Source of the DNA: an uncultured Roseburia sp.
GTDB lineage: Bacteria > Bacillota > Clostridia > Lachnospirales > Lachnospiraceae
Reading direction: 5' to 3'
DNA length: 37,821 nt
Assembly (NCBI GenBank): GCA_947642555.1
Contig: CANRSX010000042.1
Span: 1-37,821 of the forward strand
The notes below the pieces were generated by a model. The model saw only the letters and a list, made by a program, of their open reading frames with translations, made no database searches and had not been told where the DNA came from. This document shows, piece after piece, positions 5,549 through 13,809 of the stretch (its first letter is position 1; each line of letters begins with the position of its first letter). Made by a program: the position numbers and the translations under genes.

Positions 5549-6400
5549 TTATATTGCGTGAAGATGTTTCAGTGAAAGATCCAAAATCGGAGAAGAATGG
5601 GTAAGAGCTCCGCTTGATATATAGTCTACACCAATATCGGCAATTTTGGCAATATTTTCTTTTGTGACATTTCCGCTGCATTCGGTTTCAGCGCGTCCGG
5701 CGGTCAGCCTTACGGCCTCCTTCATCTCTTCCGCGCTCATGTTATCGAGCATGATGATGTCGGCGCCTGCCTCAAGCGCTTCCTTTAACATATCAAGGTT
5801 CTCCACCTCGACTTCAATTTTCCGGACAAACGGGGCATACTCCCGCGCCATCCGAACCGCTTCCTTTACACCTCCCGCAGCACCGATGTGATTGTCCTTC
5901 AGGAGAATGCCGTCGCTTAGATTATACCGGTGGTTGTGTCCGCCGCCCACTTTTACCGCATATTTTTCAAAAATGCGCATATTCGGGGTGGTCTTTCTGG
6001 TATCGAGCAGCTTTGTCTTACTTCCTTCTAACAGATCCGCGACCGCGCGGGTATAGGTGGCAATGCCGCTCATTCGCTGCAGGAAGTTTAACGCGGTGCG
6101 CTCCCCGGACAAAAGGACGCGGATATCGCCGCGGAGGACGCCGATGGTGTCGCCCTTTGTCACGTGATCCCCGTCCTCGCAGTTAAATGTGACCTCCGTC
6201 TTTTCATCCAGGAGCTCAAAGACCCGGCGAAAAACGGACAGTCCGGCGATGATCCCGTCCTCCTTGCAGATCAGTTCAACTTCACCCATCTGAAAATGCG
6301 GCATAACTGCATTTGTGGTGATGTCTTCGCTGGTAATGTCCTCGCGCAGTGCGCTTAAAATCAGGGAATCGGCATTCAGGTTCATTGTGATGTCATTCAT
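5549..6400 (-). CDS. nadC: Nicotinate-nucleotide pyrophosphorylase (quinolinate phosphoribosyltransferase)
   Basis: NadC converts quinolinate and PRPP to nicotinate mononucleotide, CO2 and pyrophosphate, the third step of NAD synthesis from aspartate. The 283-residue protein has the family landmarks in order: ALREDITSEDIT near the N-terminus, GERTALNFLQRMSGIAT (about 95-111), LDTRKTTPNMR (about 130-140), GGGHNHRYNLSDGILLKDNH (about 153-172), and the late EVEVENL, DIIMLDNMS and ECSGNVT segments of the TIM-barrel active site. The start at 6400 follows AAAGGAG and overlaps the end of nadB by 8 bp, which indicates translational coupling. Confidence 0.97.
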   Translation of the reverse strand: MNDITMNLNADSLILSALREDITSEDITTNAVMPHFQMGEVELICKEDGIIAGLSVFRRVFELLDEKTEVTFNCEDGDHVTKGDTIGVLRGDIRVLLSGERTALNFLQRMSGIATYTRAVADLLEGSKTKLLDTRKTTPNMRIFEKYAVKVGGGHNHRYNLSDGILLKDNHIGAAGGVKEAVRMAREYAPFVRKIEVEVENLDMLKEALEAGADIIMLDNMSAEEMKEAVRLTAGRAETECSGNVTKENIAKIADIGVDYISSGALTHSSPILDLSLKHLHAI

Positions 6401-7667
6401 GTCGTTGTCTCTCCTTTTCGATAGCATCTAAAACCAGTTGTCTGTATTCGTTCTGCCAGTTTGAATAAACGGCTGGATCTATGACCGGCTCGGGCCGGTA
6501 TTCTGCTTCTTTATAATAAGAAGAAATATGTTCTGCGGCGCGTCTGGCAAAGACCAGGCTTTCCAGCAGGGAATTGCTCGCCAGGCGGTTCTTTCCGTGT
6601 ACGCCGTTGCAGGCGGTTTCGCCCACAGCGTACAGGCGGTTCATGGAGGTTCTGCTGTCCCGGTCAACGTCGATTCCGCCCATAAAATAATGCTGGGACG
6701 GCACGACCGGAATCGGCTCTTTTGAGATATTATAGCCTTCCTCCAGGCAGTGCCGGTAAATGTTCGGAAAATGTGTCCGGATCTCATCTTCCGGGATGGG
6801 GGCAAGGGACAGCCATACATGCGGCGAACCTTCTTTTTTCATCTCCTTAAAAATCGCATCCGCGACGACGTCCCGCGGCAGCAGTTCATCGACAAAGCGC
6901 TCTCCCCTGGAATTGAGAAGTATGGCGCCCTCGCCGCGCACCGATTCGGATATCAGAAATTCCCGTCCGCCGTTCTGGGTGTACAGCGTGGTGGGATGGA
7001 TCTGTATATAATCGATATGCGAAAGCCGGATTCCATGCTTTAAGGCAAGGGCCAGCGCGTCTCCGGTCAGGTGGCGGTAGTTTGTCGAATGCTTGAAAAG
7101 TCCTCCGATGCCGCCCGTCGCAAGCACGGTATAGTCCGCGCAGATACATTTGTAATCTCCGGATGCATCGTACCCGATTACGCCATGGCAGATATTCTGA
7201 TCACAGATCAGATCCACCATGGTAAAGGATTCGATCAGGGTGATATTGTTCCGGCTTTGCGCTGCAAGGAGCAGGTGTGAGGTGATCTCCTTTCCGGTCT
7301 CGTCCTCATGGAAGAGGATCCGGGGCTTTGAGTGGGCGCCCTCGCGGGTATAGGCGAATTCTTCCCCGTTTTTTTCGAAGCGGACGCCAAAGGAGACCAG
7401 GTCGCCGATGATTTCCCTGGAGGAGCGTATCATGATTTCTACGGAATCCGGATTATTCTCATAGTGACCGGCACGCATGGTATCCTCAAAAAAAGAGGGA
7501 AAATCCGTCTCGTCGCGCAGGACACAGATGCCGCCCTGTGCCAGCTGGGAATCGCATTTTGAAGCCTCATCCTTTGTGACAATGACAATATTTTTTTCCT
7601 GCGGCAGGTTCAGCGCACAATAGAGCCCGGCGACCCCGCTGCCGACAATTAAAAGATCTGTTTTCAT
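6393..7667 (-). CDS. nadB: L-aspartate oxidase, short form
   Basis: NadB oxidises L-aspartate to iminoaspartate with FAD, supplying NadA. The 424-residue protein opens with the dinucleotide fold LLIVGSGVAGLYCAL and has SQLAQGGI, the HPTTLY box, FLISESVRGEGAIL, GERFVDE and the FAD-binding close GKNRLASNSLLESLVFARRAA (about residues 366-386). It is about 110 residues shorter than the roughly 540-residue E. coli enzyme: most of the C-terminal helical domain of the succinate dehydrogenase/aspartate oxidase family is missing. The reading frame ends normally and overlaps nadC, so this looks like a short natural form rather than a truncation. Its ATG at 7667 follows the nadA stop by 2 bp. Confidence 0.95.
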   Translation of the reverse strand: MKTDLLIVGSGVAGLYCALNLPQEKNIVIVTKDEASKCDSQLAQGGICVLRDETDFPSFFEDTMRAGHYENNPDSVEIMIRSSREIIGDLVSFGVRFEKNGEEFAYTREGAHSKPRILFHEDETGKEITSHLLLAAQSRNNITLIESFTMVDLICDQNICHGVIGYDASGDYKCICADYTVLATGGIGGLFKHSTNYRHLTGDALALALKHGIRLSHIDYIQIHPTTLYTQNGGREFLISESVRGEGAILLNSRGERFVDELLPRDVVADAIFKEMKKEGSPHVWLSLAPIPEDEIRTHFPNIYRHCLEEGYNISKEPIPVVPSQHYFMGGIDVDRDSRTSMNRLYAVGETACNGVHGKNRLASNSLLESLVFARRAAEHISSYYKEAEYRPEPVIDPAVYSNWQNEYRQLVLDAIEKERQRHE

Positions 7668-7669
7668 CG

Positions 7670-8569
7670 TTACTTTGCGAGCTCTAACATCCGGTTTAAG
7701 GGAATTAGAGCCTGACGGCACACCTCCTCGTTTACTTCTATGGCCCCCTCTTCATTTTCAAGAACGGATAAGATGCGTTCTAAGGTATTCTGCTTCATAT
7801 CCGGGCAGCAGGGACGCGGATCAGGAAAATAAAAATATTTTTCGGGATTTTCCGCGCGCAGGCGAAACAGCACGCCGTCCTCGGTACAGACGATAAATCT
7901 GCGCACCGCGCTTTCCTTTGCATAGCGGATCAGATCTGCCGTGCTCCCGATGTAATCGGAATGGGCGAGGACGTCCGCTGCGCATTCCGGGTGCGAGAGC
8001 ACCAGCGCTGTCGGATGCTTCTCTTTTGCGGCGAGCACCTGTGCGGCTGTGATTGTCATATGAACCGGGCAGTATCCGTCATTGAGGATGATATGCTTCT
8101 CCGGTACCTGTGCTGCGACGTAGCTGCCGAGATTCCTGTCCGGAATAAAGAATATATGTTTATTCGGGAGGGCCCTGGTGATTTTTACCGCATTCGAGGA
8201 GGTGACGCAGACATCGCTCTGGCATTTGAGCTCCGCCGTCGAATTGATGTAGCAGACAACAGCGAGATCTTCATACGTTTCACGCATTTCCTGAATCAGC
8301 CCGGGCTTTACCATATGCGCCATCGGGCAGTCCGCGGACGGATCCGGCATCAGGACTTTTTTGCCGGGATTCAGAATTTTCGCGCTCTCGCCCATAAAAG
8401 ACACGCCGCAGAATACGATGATATCAGCCGTGCTCTGCCGGGCGGCTTTCGCGAGATAAAAGGAGTCGCCGGTGCAGTCTGCAATGTCCTGAATCTCATT
8501 CGGCGTGTAATAGTGCGCAAGGATCACTGCATTTTTCGACTTTTTTAAGTGTTCAATCCTGTTTTTCAT
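7670..8569 (-). CDS. nadA: Quinolinate synthase A
   Basis: NadA condenses iminoaspartate with dihydroxyacetone phosphate to quinolinate using an oxygen-sensitive [4Fe-4S] cluster. The 299-residue protein has the three cluster cysteines expected for the family: Cys81 in DPSADCPMAHM, Cys167 in GYCPVHM, and Cys254/255 in PRPCCPDMK. Other landmarks are LAHYYTPNEIQDIADCTGDS near the N-terminus and FCGVSFMGESAKIL (about 53-66). It is the first gene of the nadABC-niaR operon. An AGGAG lies only one base before the ATG; the AAAGGA slightly further upstream is the better placed ribosome binding site. Confidence 0.97.
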   Translation of the reverse strand: MKNRIEHLKKSKNAVILAHYYTPNEIQDIADCTGDSFYLAKAARQSTADIIVFCGVSFMGESAKILNPGKKVLMPDPSADCPMAHMVKPGLIQEMRETYEDLAVVCYINSTAELKCQSDVCVTSSNAVKITRALPNKHIFFIPDRNLGSYVAAQVPEKHIILNDGYCPVHMTITAAQVLAAKEKHPTALVLSHPECAADVLAHSDYIGSTADLIRYAKESAVRRFIVCTEDGVLFRLRAENPEKYFYFPDPRPCCPDMKQNTLERILSVLENEEGAIEVNEEVCRQALIPLNRMLELAK

Positions 8570-8614
8570 TCTCCTGCTTCCTTTATCGTTCGATTTTTAA
8601 CATGGAACCAGTAT

Positions 8615-8658
8615 ATTATAGGACAGAAACTTTACATCTGTCAAGTCATCTGTAAAGT
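8615..8658 (-). promoter_or_regulatory. nadA promoter with overlapping palindromic operator
   Basis: On the minus strand TTGACA (complement of 8639-8644) and TATAAT (complement of 8615-8620) are separated by 18 bp. An ACTTTACA-N14-TGTAAAGT palindrome occupies 8629-8658 and encloses the -35 box, so a bound repressor would block RNA polymerase. With niaR in the operon, NiaR is the likely ligand of this site. Confidence 0.75.
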
Positions 8659-8731
8659 CAAAGGCGCGGGATAGGGAGATTGTTTTATTTATAGATTTTT
8701 TATAGAATTTTTCTAAAATTTTCAAACAATA

Positions 8732-8774
8732 TTAGCACTCAACTATTGACAGTGCTAACAAAAAGGTGTATAAC
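8732..8774 (+). promoter_or_regulatory. CIRCE operator and promoter of hsp20
   Basis: TTAGCACTC-N9-CAGTGCTAA at 8732-8758 differs from the CIRCE consensus (TTAGCACTC-N9-GAGTGCTAA) at one base. CIRCE is the HrcA binding site. A promoter overlaps it: TTGACA at 8746-8751 and TATAAC at 8769-8774 with a 17-bp spacer. HrcA repression relieved by heat is therefore expected. Confidence 0.92.
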
Positions 8775-8813
8775 AGAATTACAGAACAGAAATAAAGAAA
8801 GAAGGTATCTATT

Positions 8814-9254
8814 ATGTTAAGACCAAGTATTTTCAACGACAACTTTACAGACAGCTTATTTGACAACTTTTTCGGCGATATGTTCCTGCCATCTCAGCAG
8901 GTGCGCACGGCCAGCGCGATGAATACGGATATCCGCGAGCTGCCGGATTCCTTCCTGATCGATATGGAGCTCCCGGGCTTTAAGAAGGAGGATGTGAAGG
9001 CGGAGTTAAAGGACGGTTATATGACGATCACCGCGTCCCGCACCGAGAATAAGGACGAGAAGGATGCGAAGGGCAGATATGTCCGCAAGGAGCGCTATTC
9101 CGGCAGTTACAGCAGAAGCTTTTATGTGGGTGAGGCTGTGACGGAGCAGGACATCCAGGCGAAATTTACCGACGGGATTCTGACGGTTACGGTTCCGAAA
9201 AAGGAGCCGGCGCCGCAGGCGGAGCAGAAAAAATATATTGCCATTGAGGGCTGA
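8814..9254 (+). CDS. Small heat shock protein, Hsp20/alpha-crystallin family
   Basis: This ATP-independent holdase binds unfolding proteins in the cytosol. The 146-residue protein has an N-terminal arm (LRPSIFNDNFTDSLFDNFFGD), an alpha-crystallin domain (about residues 37-135) with IDMELPGFKKEDVKAELKDGYMTITASR, the YSGSYSRSFYVGEAV segment and the family-signature end DGILTVTVPKKE, then a short tail that includes an IxI-like YIAIEG. AGAAAGAAGG precedes the start. It is monocistronic, with a CIRCE-controlled promoter upstream and a strong terminator right after the stop, so it belongs to the HrcA heat-shock regulon. Confidence 0.95.
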   Translation: MLRPSIFNDNFTDSLFDNFFGDMFLPSQQVRTASAMNTDIRELPDSFLIDMELPGFKKEDVKAELKDGYMTITASRTENKDEKDAKGRYVRKERYSGSYSRSFYVGEAVTEQDIQAKFTDGILTVTVPKKEPAPQAEQKKYIAIEG

Positions 9255-9265
9255 GAGTAATCTTT

Positions 9266-9297
9266 GAAAAAAGTGCGCGATGAGCGCACTTTTTTTG
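9266..9297 (+). terminator. Terminator after hsp20
   Basis: A stem of AAAAAGTGCGC with GCGCACTTTTT around a short loop, ending in a run of seven T residues, 12 bp after the hsp20 stop. Confidence 0.9.
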
Positions 9298-9378
9298 ATA
9301 AAGCCATTTCCATTTTCCCCGAAATAGAGTAGAATGGCAGAGTGTAAAAGATTGTTTGTGTGGGGGGCACAGAAAAAA

Positions 9379-10245
9379 ATGTTTAAGAACAAAGGAAGAG
9401 TAATTCGGGGACTCGAGGAATATGCGGTGCTGACTGTGGCAACACTGATTATGGTGGTGGGCGTCTATGCGTTTAAGTTTCCCAACAATTTTTCGTTCGG
9501 AGGCGTAACCGGTCTTGCCATCGTCCTGAGCGCAGAGCTGCCGGTCTCGGCGGGGACGATTACGTTTATCATCAATATGCTGCTGCTGGTGATCGGATTC
9601 GTGTTTCTGGGGAAGGGGTTCGGGATTAAGACCGTGTATGTCAGCGTCCTGATGTCCGCGGGCTTAAGCCTGGCGGAGGTGCTGTTTCCGATGCGGCAGC
9701 CGCTTACGTCGCAGCCTGTGCTGGAGCTGGTCTATGCGGTGGTGCTGCCGGCGTTTTCCTCCGCGATTCTGTTTAACATTGGGGCGTCCGGCGGCGGAAC
9801 GGATATCATTGCGATGGTACTGAAGAAATATTCGACGCTTGATATCGGGGTGGCGCTGTTTGTGGTCGACCTGGTGGTTGTGCTGGCCTCGTGCCTGGTG
9901 TTTGACACGACGACGGGCCTGTTCTCCATGCTGGGGCTTCTCGCGAAGTCGCTTGTGGTGGACAATGTGATTGAGAGCATCAACCTGTGCAAGTATTTTA
10001 CGATTATCTGTACGGATCCGGAGCCGATCTGTAAATTTATCACGGAAAAGTTAAACCGCAGCGCTACGGTTTATACGGCGGAGGGCGCATACGGACACAA
10101 CAAAAAGACGATTGTAATCACAATTATGAAGCGGAATCAGGCGGTGGAATTACGAAATTTTATCCGGATCAACCAGCCGACCGCGTTTATTGCGATTACG
10201 AACAGCAGCGAGATCATCGGAAAAGGCTTTCGGGGATTTCATTAA
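9379..10245 (+). CDS. YitT-family membrane protein
   Basis: The 288-residue protein has five to six hydrophobic segments (about residues 14-34, 38-60, 64-85, 108-130, 150-172) followed by a soluble C-terminal domain (about 200-285; FTIICTDPEPICKFI, GHNKKTIVITIMKR, PTAFIAITNSSEIIGKGF). This is the YitT (DUF161) membrane domain plus the DUF2179 soluble domain. Landmarks are FKFPNNFSFGGVTGLAIVL and FNIGASGGGTDIIAMVLKKYS. The substrate is not established for the family. The start at 9379 is favoured because the conserved region begins there; an in-frame ATG at 9334 with AGAGTAGA before it is a real alternative and would add 15 residues. The next gene follows after 12 bp. Confidence 0.9.
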   Translation: MFKNKGRVIRGLEEYAVLTVATLIMVVGVYAFKFPNNFSFGGVTGLAIVLSAELPVSAGTITFIINMLLLVIGFVFLGKGFGIKTVYVSVLMSAGLSLAEVLFPMRQPLTSQPVLELVYAVVLPAFSSAILFNIGASGGGTDIIAMVLKKYSTLDIGVALFVVDLVVVLASCLVFDTTTGLFSMLGLLAKSLVVDNVIESINLCKYFTIICTDPEPICKFITEKLNRSATVYTAEGAYGHNKKTIVITIMKRNQAVELRNFIRINQPTAFIAITNSSEIIGKGFRGFH

Positions 10246-10257
10246 GGAGAGGAAAAT

Positions 10258-11865
10258 ATGCTGATTAGTTTACTGGTAACTTTAGTGTTTGGAGCGCTTT
10301 ACTTCTATATTAAGCTTCCGGCGATCAACCTTCACGCGACAGAGTTTTACACGTTTGTGTTTCTGACCTGCGCGGTGTACTGTGTCTGCAACCTGGTTGT
10401 GACCGGATTTAAGGCGGCCGGGGTGAAGGATTATCTGAAGCACCTGATCAAAAAATGCACGGTTCCGGTCGTGATTGCGGCGGCGCTGCTTGTCACCGGC
10501 GTGGTGGGCGCGATTGTCGGAAACGTGTTCTTCCGTGCAAAGACCTACGCAAAGCTTCTGCCGATTGAGGCGGGGGATTTCGCGGCGGAGGTCGAGGAGA
10601 TCCGCTGGGATCAGATTCCGATGTTAGACGAGGACTCCGCGAATACGCTGGCCAATAAAAAGATGGGCGAGCTCTCGGATCTGGTTTCCCAGTTCGAGGT
10701 GGACGATTCCTCCGCGCAGATCAATTACCAGGACCGCCCGGTGCGTGCGACCTACTTAAATTACGGCGGTATCATCAAATGGTGGAACAACCGCGGCGCG
10801 GGGATCCCGGCTTACCTGCTGATCGATATGGTGACGCAGGAGGTGACGGTGCAGCGCATGGAGCAGGGCATGAAATATTCGCCCTCTGAACTGTTTAACC
10901 GGAACATTTACCGGTATCTGAGGTTCCGCTATCCGACCAAAATGTTTTATGATGTAAATTTCGAGGTGGATGACGAGGGCGTTCCTTACTGGTGCGCGAC
11001 GACTGTGACCAACACGATCGGCCTGTTCGGCGGCACGGATGTCACGGGCGCGGTGCTCGTGAACGCGCAGACCGGTGAGAGTCAGTATTACGAGATCGGG
11101 GATGTGCCCACCTGGGTGGACCGCGTGTGCAGCGCCCGCCTGATTATGGAGCAGTACGATTATTACGGGCTCTATCAGGGCGGCTTCTGGAATTCCGTGC
11201 TGGGGCAGAGCGGCTGTACGAAGTCGACCAGCGGCTACAATTATATCGCGATGGACGACGACGTGTGGGTGTATACGGGCGTGACCTCCGTCGGCGGGGA
11301 CGAGAGTAATCTTGGGTTTATTCTGGTCAACCAGCGGACCAAGATGGCGCGCTATTATCCGTGCGCGGGCGCGAACGAGCGGTCGGGCATGAATTCCGCA
11401 CAGGGCGCTGTACAGCAGTTCAGCTACCAGGCGACCTTCCCGATCCTGTTAAATATCGGAAATGAGCCGACCTATTTTATGGCGTTAAAGGACGCCTCCC
11501 AGCTTGTAAAAATGTACGCGATGGTCAATGTCAGCCAGTATCAGATCGTCTCGACCGGGATGACGGTGGAGGAATGCCAGGAGAATTACGCGGCACAGCT
11601 GGTAAAGAGCGGGATCTCCGAGGTGGAGCTGCCTCCGGCGGCGGACGAAAACGAGGTGTCCGGAAGGGTGGTTGAGATCCGTTCCTCCGTGATGGACGGC
11701 GATACCTACTACTTTATCCGCCTGGATGATCAGATGGTGTATTACCTGATCAATGGCCGGGAATATCCGGTGGCGGCGATTTTAAATGTCGAGGATAAGG
11801 TGACGATCCGCTTTGAAGAAGGGGAGGACGAGATTCTGACCGGGGTTTCACTGGAACGGAAATAG
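10258..11865 (+). CDS. Membrane-anchored protein with large extracellular domain, function unknown
   Basis: I do not recognise a characterised family. The 535-residue protein has three hydrophobic segments near the N-terminus (about residues 1-18, 27-48 and 67-92) and then a roughly 440-residue soluble part, probably outside the cell. The soluble part is rich in aromatic residues and has segments such as YGGIIKWWNNRGAGIPAYLLIDM, KMFYDVNFEVDDEGVPYW and GVTSVGGDESNLGFILVNQRT, suggesting a repeated beta-structure. A C-terminal part (about 460-535) looks like a small beta-barrel. AAGGAGAGGAAAAT precedes the start. It lies 12 bp after the YitT-like gene and 41 bp before the nucleotidyltransferase, most likely in one operon. 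Confidence 0.75.
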   Translation: MLISLLVTLVFGALYFYIKLPAINLHATEFYTFVFLTCAVYCVCNLVVTGFKAAGVKDYLKHLIKKCTVPVVIAAALLVTGVVGAIVGNVFFRAKTYAKLLPIEAGDFAAEVEEIRWDQIPMLDEDSANTLANKKMGELSDLVSQFEVDDSSAQINYQDRPVRATYLNYGGIIKWWNNRGAGIPAYLLIDMVTQEVTVQRMEQGMKYSPSELFNRNIYRYLRFRYPTKMFYDVNFEVDDEGVPYWCATTVTNTIGLFGGTDVTGAVLVNAQTGESQYYEIGDVPTWVDRVCSARLIMEQYDYYGLYQGGFWNSVLGQSGCTKSTSGYNYIAMDDDVWVYTGVTSVGGDESNLGFILVNQRTKMARYYPCAGANERSGMNSAQGAVQQFSYQATFPILLNIGNEPTYFMALKDASQLVKMYAMVNVSQYQIVSTGMTVEECQENYAAQLVKSGISEVELPPAADENEVSGRVVEIRSSVMDGDTYYFIRLDDQMVYYLINGREYPVAAILNVEDKVTIRFEEGEDEILTGVSLERK

Positions 11866-11906
11866 ATACGAAGGATACAGGAGCAAAACAGGGAGAAGGG
11901 GATAAT

Positions 11907-13115
11907 ATGAAGATCTGGGAAGAGGAAAAGCAGGTTTATATCCGCGCGGCGATGGAGCAAAATTCCGCGGAGGAGAACGAGCAGTTAAAAAAGGAGCTGG
12001 ATGCGATCGACTGGTCGGTGTTAGATCACATTTACCGCAAGGAGACGGTGAACGAGCGCGGTGCATTCGCGCCGCTTGCCGCGGTGGAGCAGGCGGAGAT
12101 CGCATCCCGCAGGGATGAGTTCATGGAGCTCGGGCTTGACGCGGTCCGCGCGGGAGAGGTCGGCGCAGTGCTGCTCGCAGGCGGTCAGGGGACGCGCCTG
12201 GGGCTGGACCGCCCGAAGGGAACGTTAAATATCGGGACGGACCGGACGCTGTATCTGTTTGAGCAGCTGATCTGTAATTTAAAAGAGGTGACGGACGCGG
12301 CCGGGGCTTATGTGCCGCTCTATATCATGACCAGCCACATCAATGACCAGGATACGAGAGCTTTTTTTGCGGAACACGCGTACTTTGGCTACCCGGAATC
12401 GTTTGTGAAATTTTTCACACAGGAGCTGGAGCCTGCCTGTGATTATGAGGGCCGCGTCTACATGGAGTCCGCGACAAAGCCCGCGATGTCGCCGAACGGC
12501 AACGGGGGATGGTTCGGCTCCATGGTAAAAGCCGGGCTGTTATCGGACATCCGGAAAAAAGGGATCAGGTGGATCAATGTGTTTGCCGTGGACAACTGCC
12601 TGCAGCGCATCGCCGATCCGCTGTTCGTCGGGGCGACCATCGCCTACGGCTGCCAGAGCGGCGCGAAGGTGGTGAAAAAGGCGGCGCCGGACGAGAAGAT
12701 CGGCGTGCTCTGCACCGAGGACGGAAAGCCTTCGATCGCGGAATATTATGAGATGACGGAGGAGATGGCGACTGCAAGGAAAGAAAACGGCGATCTGCTC
12801 TACGGCTACGGCGTGATATTAAATTATCTGTTTTCGGAGGAGAAGCTGGAGGAGATCGCGGATGCGCGCATGCCGGTTCATGTCGTGGAAAAGAAGATCC
12901 CCCATTTAAATCTGGATGGGGAGCTGGTGAAGCCGGAGAAGCCGAACGGCTACAAATTCGAGACGCTGGTGCTGGATATGGTACATATGATGGACGACTG
13001 CCTGCCTTACGAGGTGGAGCGCGGGCGTGAATTCGCGCCGATCAAGAATCTGCACGGCGTGGATTCGCTCGATACCGCGCGGGAGCTGATGAAGGGCTGC
13101 GGGATTGTGCTGTAA
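11907..13115 (+). CDS. UDPGP-family nucleotidyltransferase (UTP-sugar-1-phosphate type)
   Basis: The 402-residue protein belongs to the eukaryote-like UDPGP family, which makes UDP-glucose or UDP-N-acetylglucosamine from UTP and the sugar 1-phosphate. The nucleotide-binding loop VLLAGGQGTRLGLDRPKGTLNIG lies at about residues 88-110; further landmarks are YIMTSHIND, FFTQELEPACDYEGR, PNGNGGWFGSM, WINVFAVDNCLQRIADP and the later KKIPHLNLDGELVKPEKPNGYKFETLVLDM (lysine and sugar-binding region). The choice between glucose and GlcNAc substrate cannot be made from this reading; the family in Firmicutes is usually labelled as UTP-glucose-1-phosphate uridylyltransferase. GGGAGAAGGGG precedes the start. 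It is the third gene of the putative operon that begins with the YitT-like gene. Confidence 0.88.
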   Translation: MKIWEEEKQVYIRAAMEQNSAEENEQLKKELDAIDWSVLDHIYRKETVNERGAFAPLAAVEQAEIASRRDEFMELGLDAVRAGEVGAVLLAGGQGTRLGLDRPKGTLNIGTDRTLYLFEQLICNLKEVTDAAGAYVPLYIMTSHINDQDTRAFFAEHAYFGYPESFVKFFTQELEPACDYEGRVYMESATKPAMSPNGNGGWFGSMVKAGLLSDIRKKGIRWINVFAVDNCLQRIADPLFVGATIAYGCQSGAKVVKKAAPDEKIGVLCTEDGKPSIAEYYEMTEEMATARKENGDLLYGYGVILNYLFSEEKLEEIADARMPVHVVEKKIPHLNLDGELVKPEKPNGYKFETLVLDMVHMMDDCLPYEVERGREFAPIKNLHGVDSLDTARELMKGCGIVL

Positions 13116-13215
13116 CGTCTGGCTGGACAAAATTTCTTTTATAAATTGTGAAAAGCAGTAAAGAATAAGAGTAAGGGGGATCAGACAAAAGGAATCATTC
13201 AGGGGGAGACATGTG

Positions 13216-13809
13216 ATGACAAAAGAGACATGGAAATTAATGGACGAAATAAATAAGGATTTGTCTGACCGGGCATTGAATCTGACGATGATACGATGCG
13301 CTCCCTTTTTTACAGGTATGAAGCCCTCTGTTCTTTTGACAATCGGAGGTAGCATTTTTGCGCCGGTAATCCGGATGCAGGATTATATGGACTTCGAAGC
13401 GGAGATTCTGTTTACAGATGCCCGCCGGCAGATCCTGTTTCTTTACCGGGAAAAAGACCTGACAGAGCGGCTGCGAGAGCCGGAAACGGAGCGGCTGATG
13501 CGCCGGTACGGTTACGACCTGCCGGATTCTGATCTTGGCATGATCCTGCCGCGGCTGCGCACGCGTTATGACCGCTATATGAGGACAAGGGAGGACTTTC
13601 CCCACGAGATCGGCCTTCTGCTGGGGTATCCGGCGGAGGATGTGCGGGGCTTTGTGGAGCATCAGGGAGAAGATTACCGGTATAACGGTTACTGGAAGGT
13701 GTACGGGGACGTGGAGCGGGCGAAGGAGATCTTCGCGGGTTATGCAAAGGCGGAGGAATGGCTGCTCCGCCTCATTACGCTTCGTCTGAGGGGAAGGCAC
13801 AGGGTCTGA
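13216..13809 (+). CDS. DUF3793 family protein
   Basis: The 197-residue cytosolic protein ends with the family's most recognisable block, EIGLLLGYPAEDVRGFVEH (about residues 135-153) followed by YNGYWKVYGD and AKEIFAGYAKAEEW. That block and the size match DUF3793, a family known mainly from anaerobic Clostridia, often near flavodoxin or iron genes; its function is not established. The ATG at 13216 is chosen, with AGGGGG 9 bp before it; a GTG directly before it is in frame. The gene's last 35 bp overlap, tail to tail, with the MarR gene on the other strand. Confidence 0.85.
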   Translation: MTKETWKLMDEINKDLSDRALNLTMIRCAPFFTGMKPSVLLTIGGSIFAPVIRMQDYMDFEAEILFTDARRQILFLYREKDLTERLREPETERLMRRYGYDLPDSDLGMILPRLRTRYDRYMRTREDFPHEIGLLLGYPAEDVRGFVEHQGEDYRYNGYWKVYGDVERAKEIFAGYAKAEEWLLRLITLRLRGRHRV

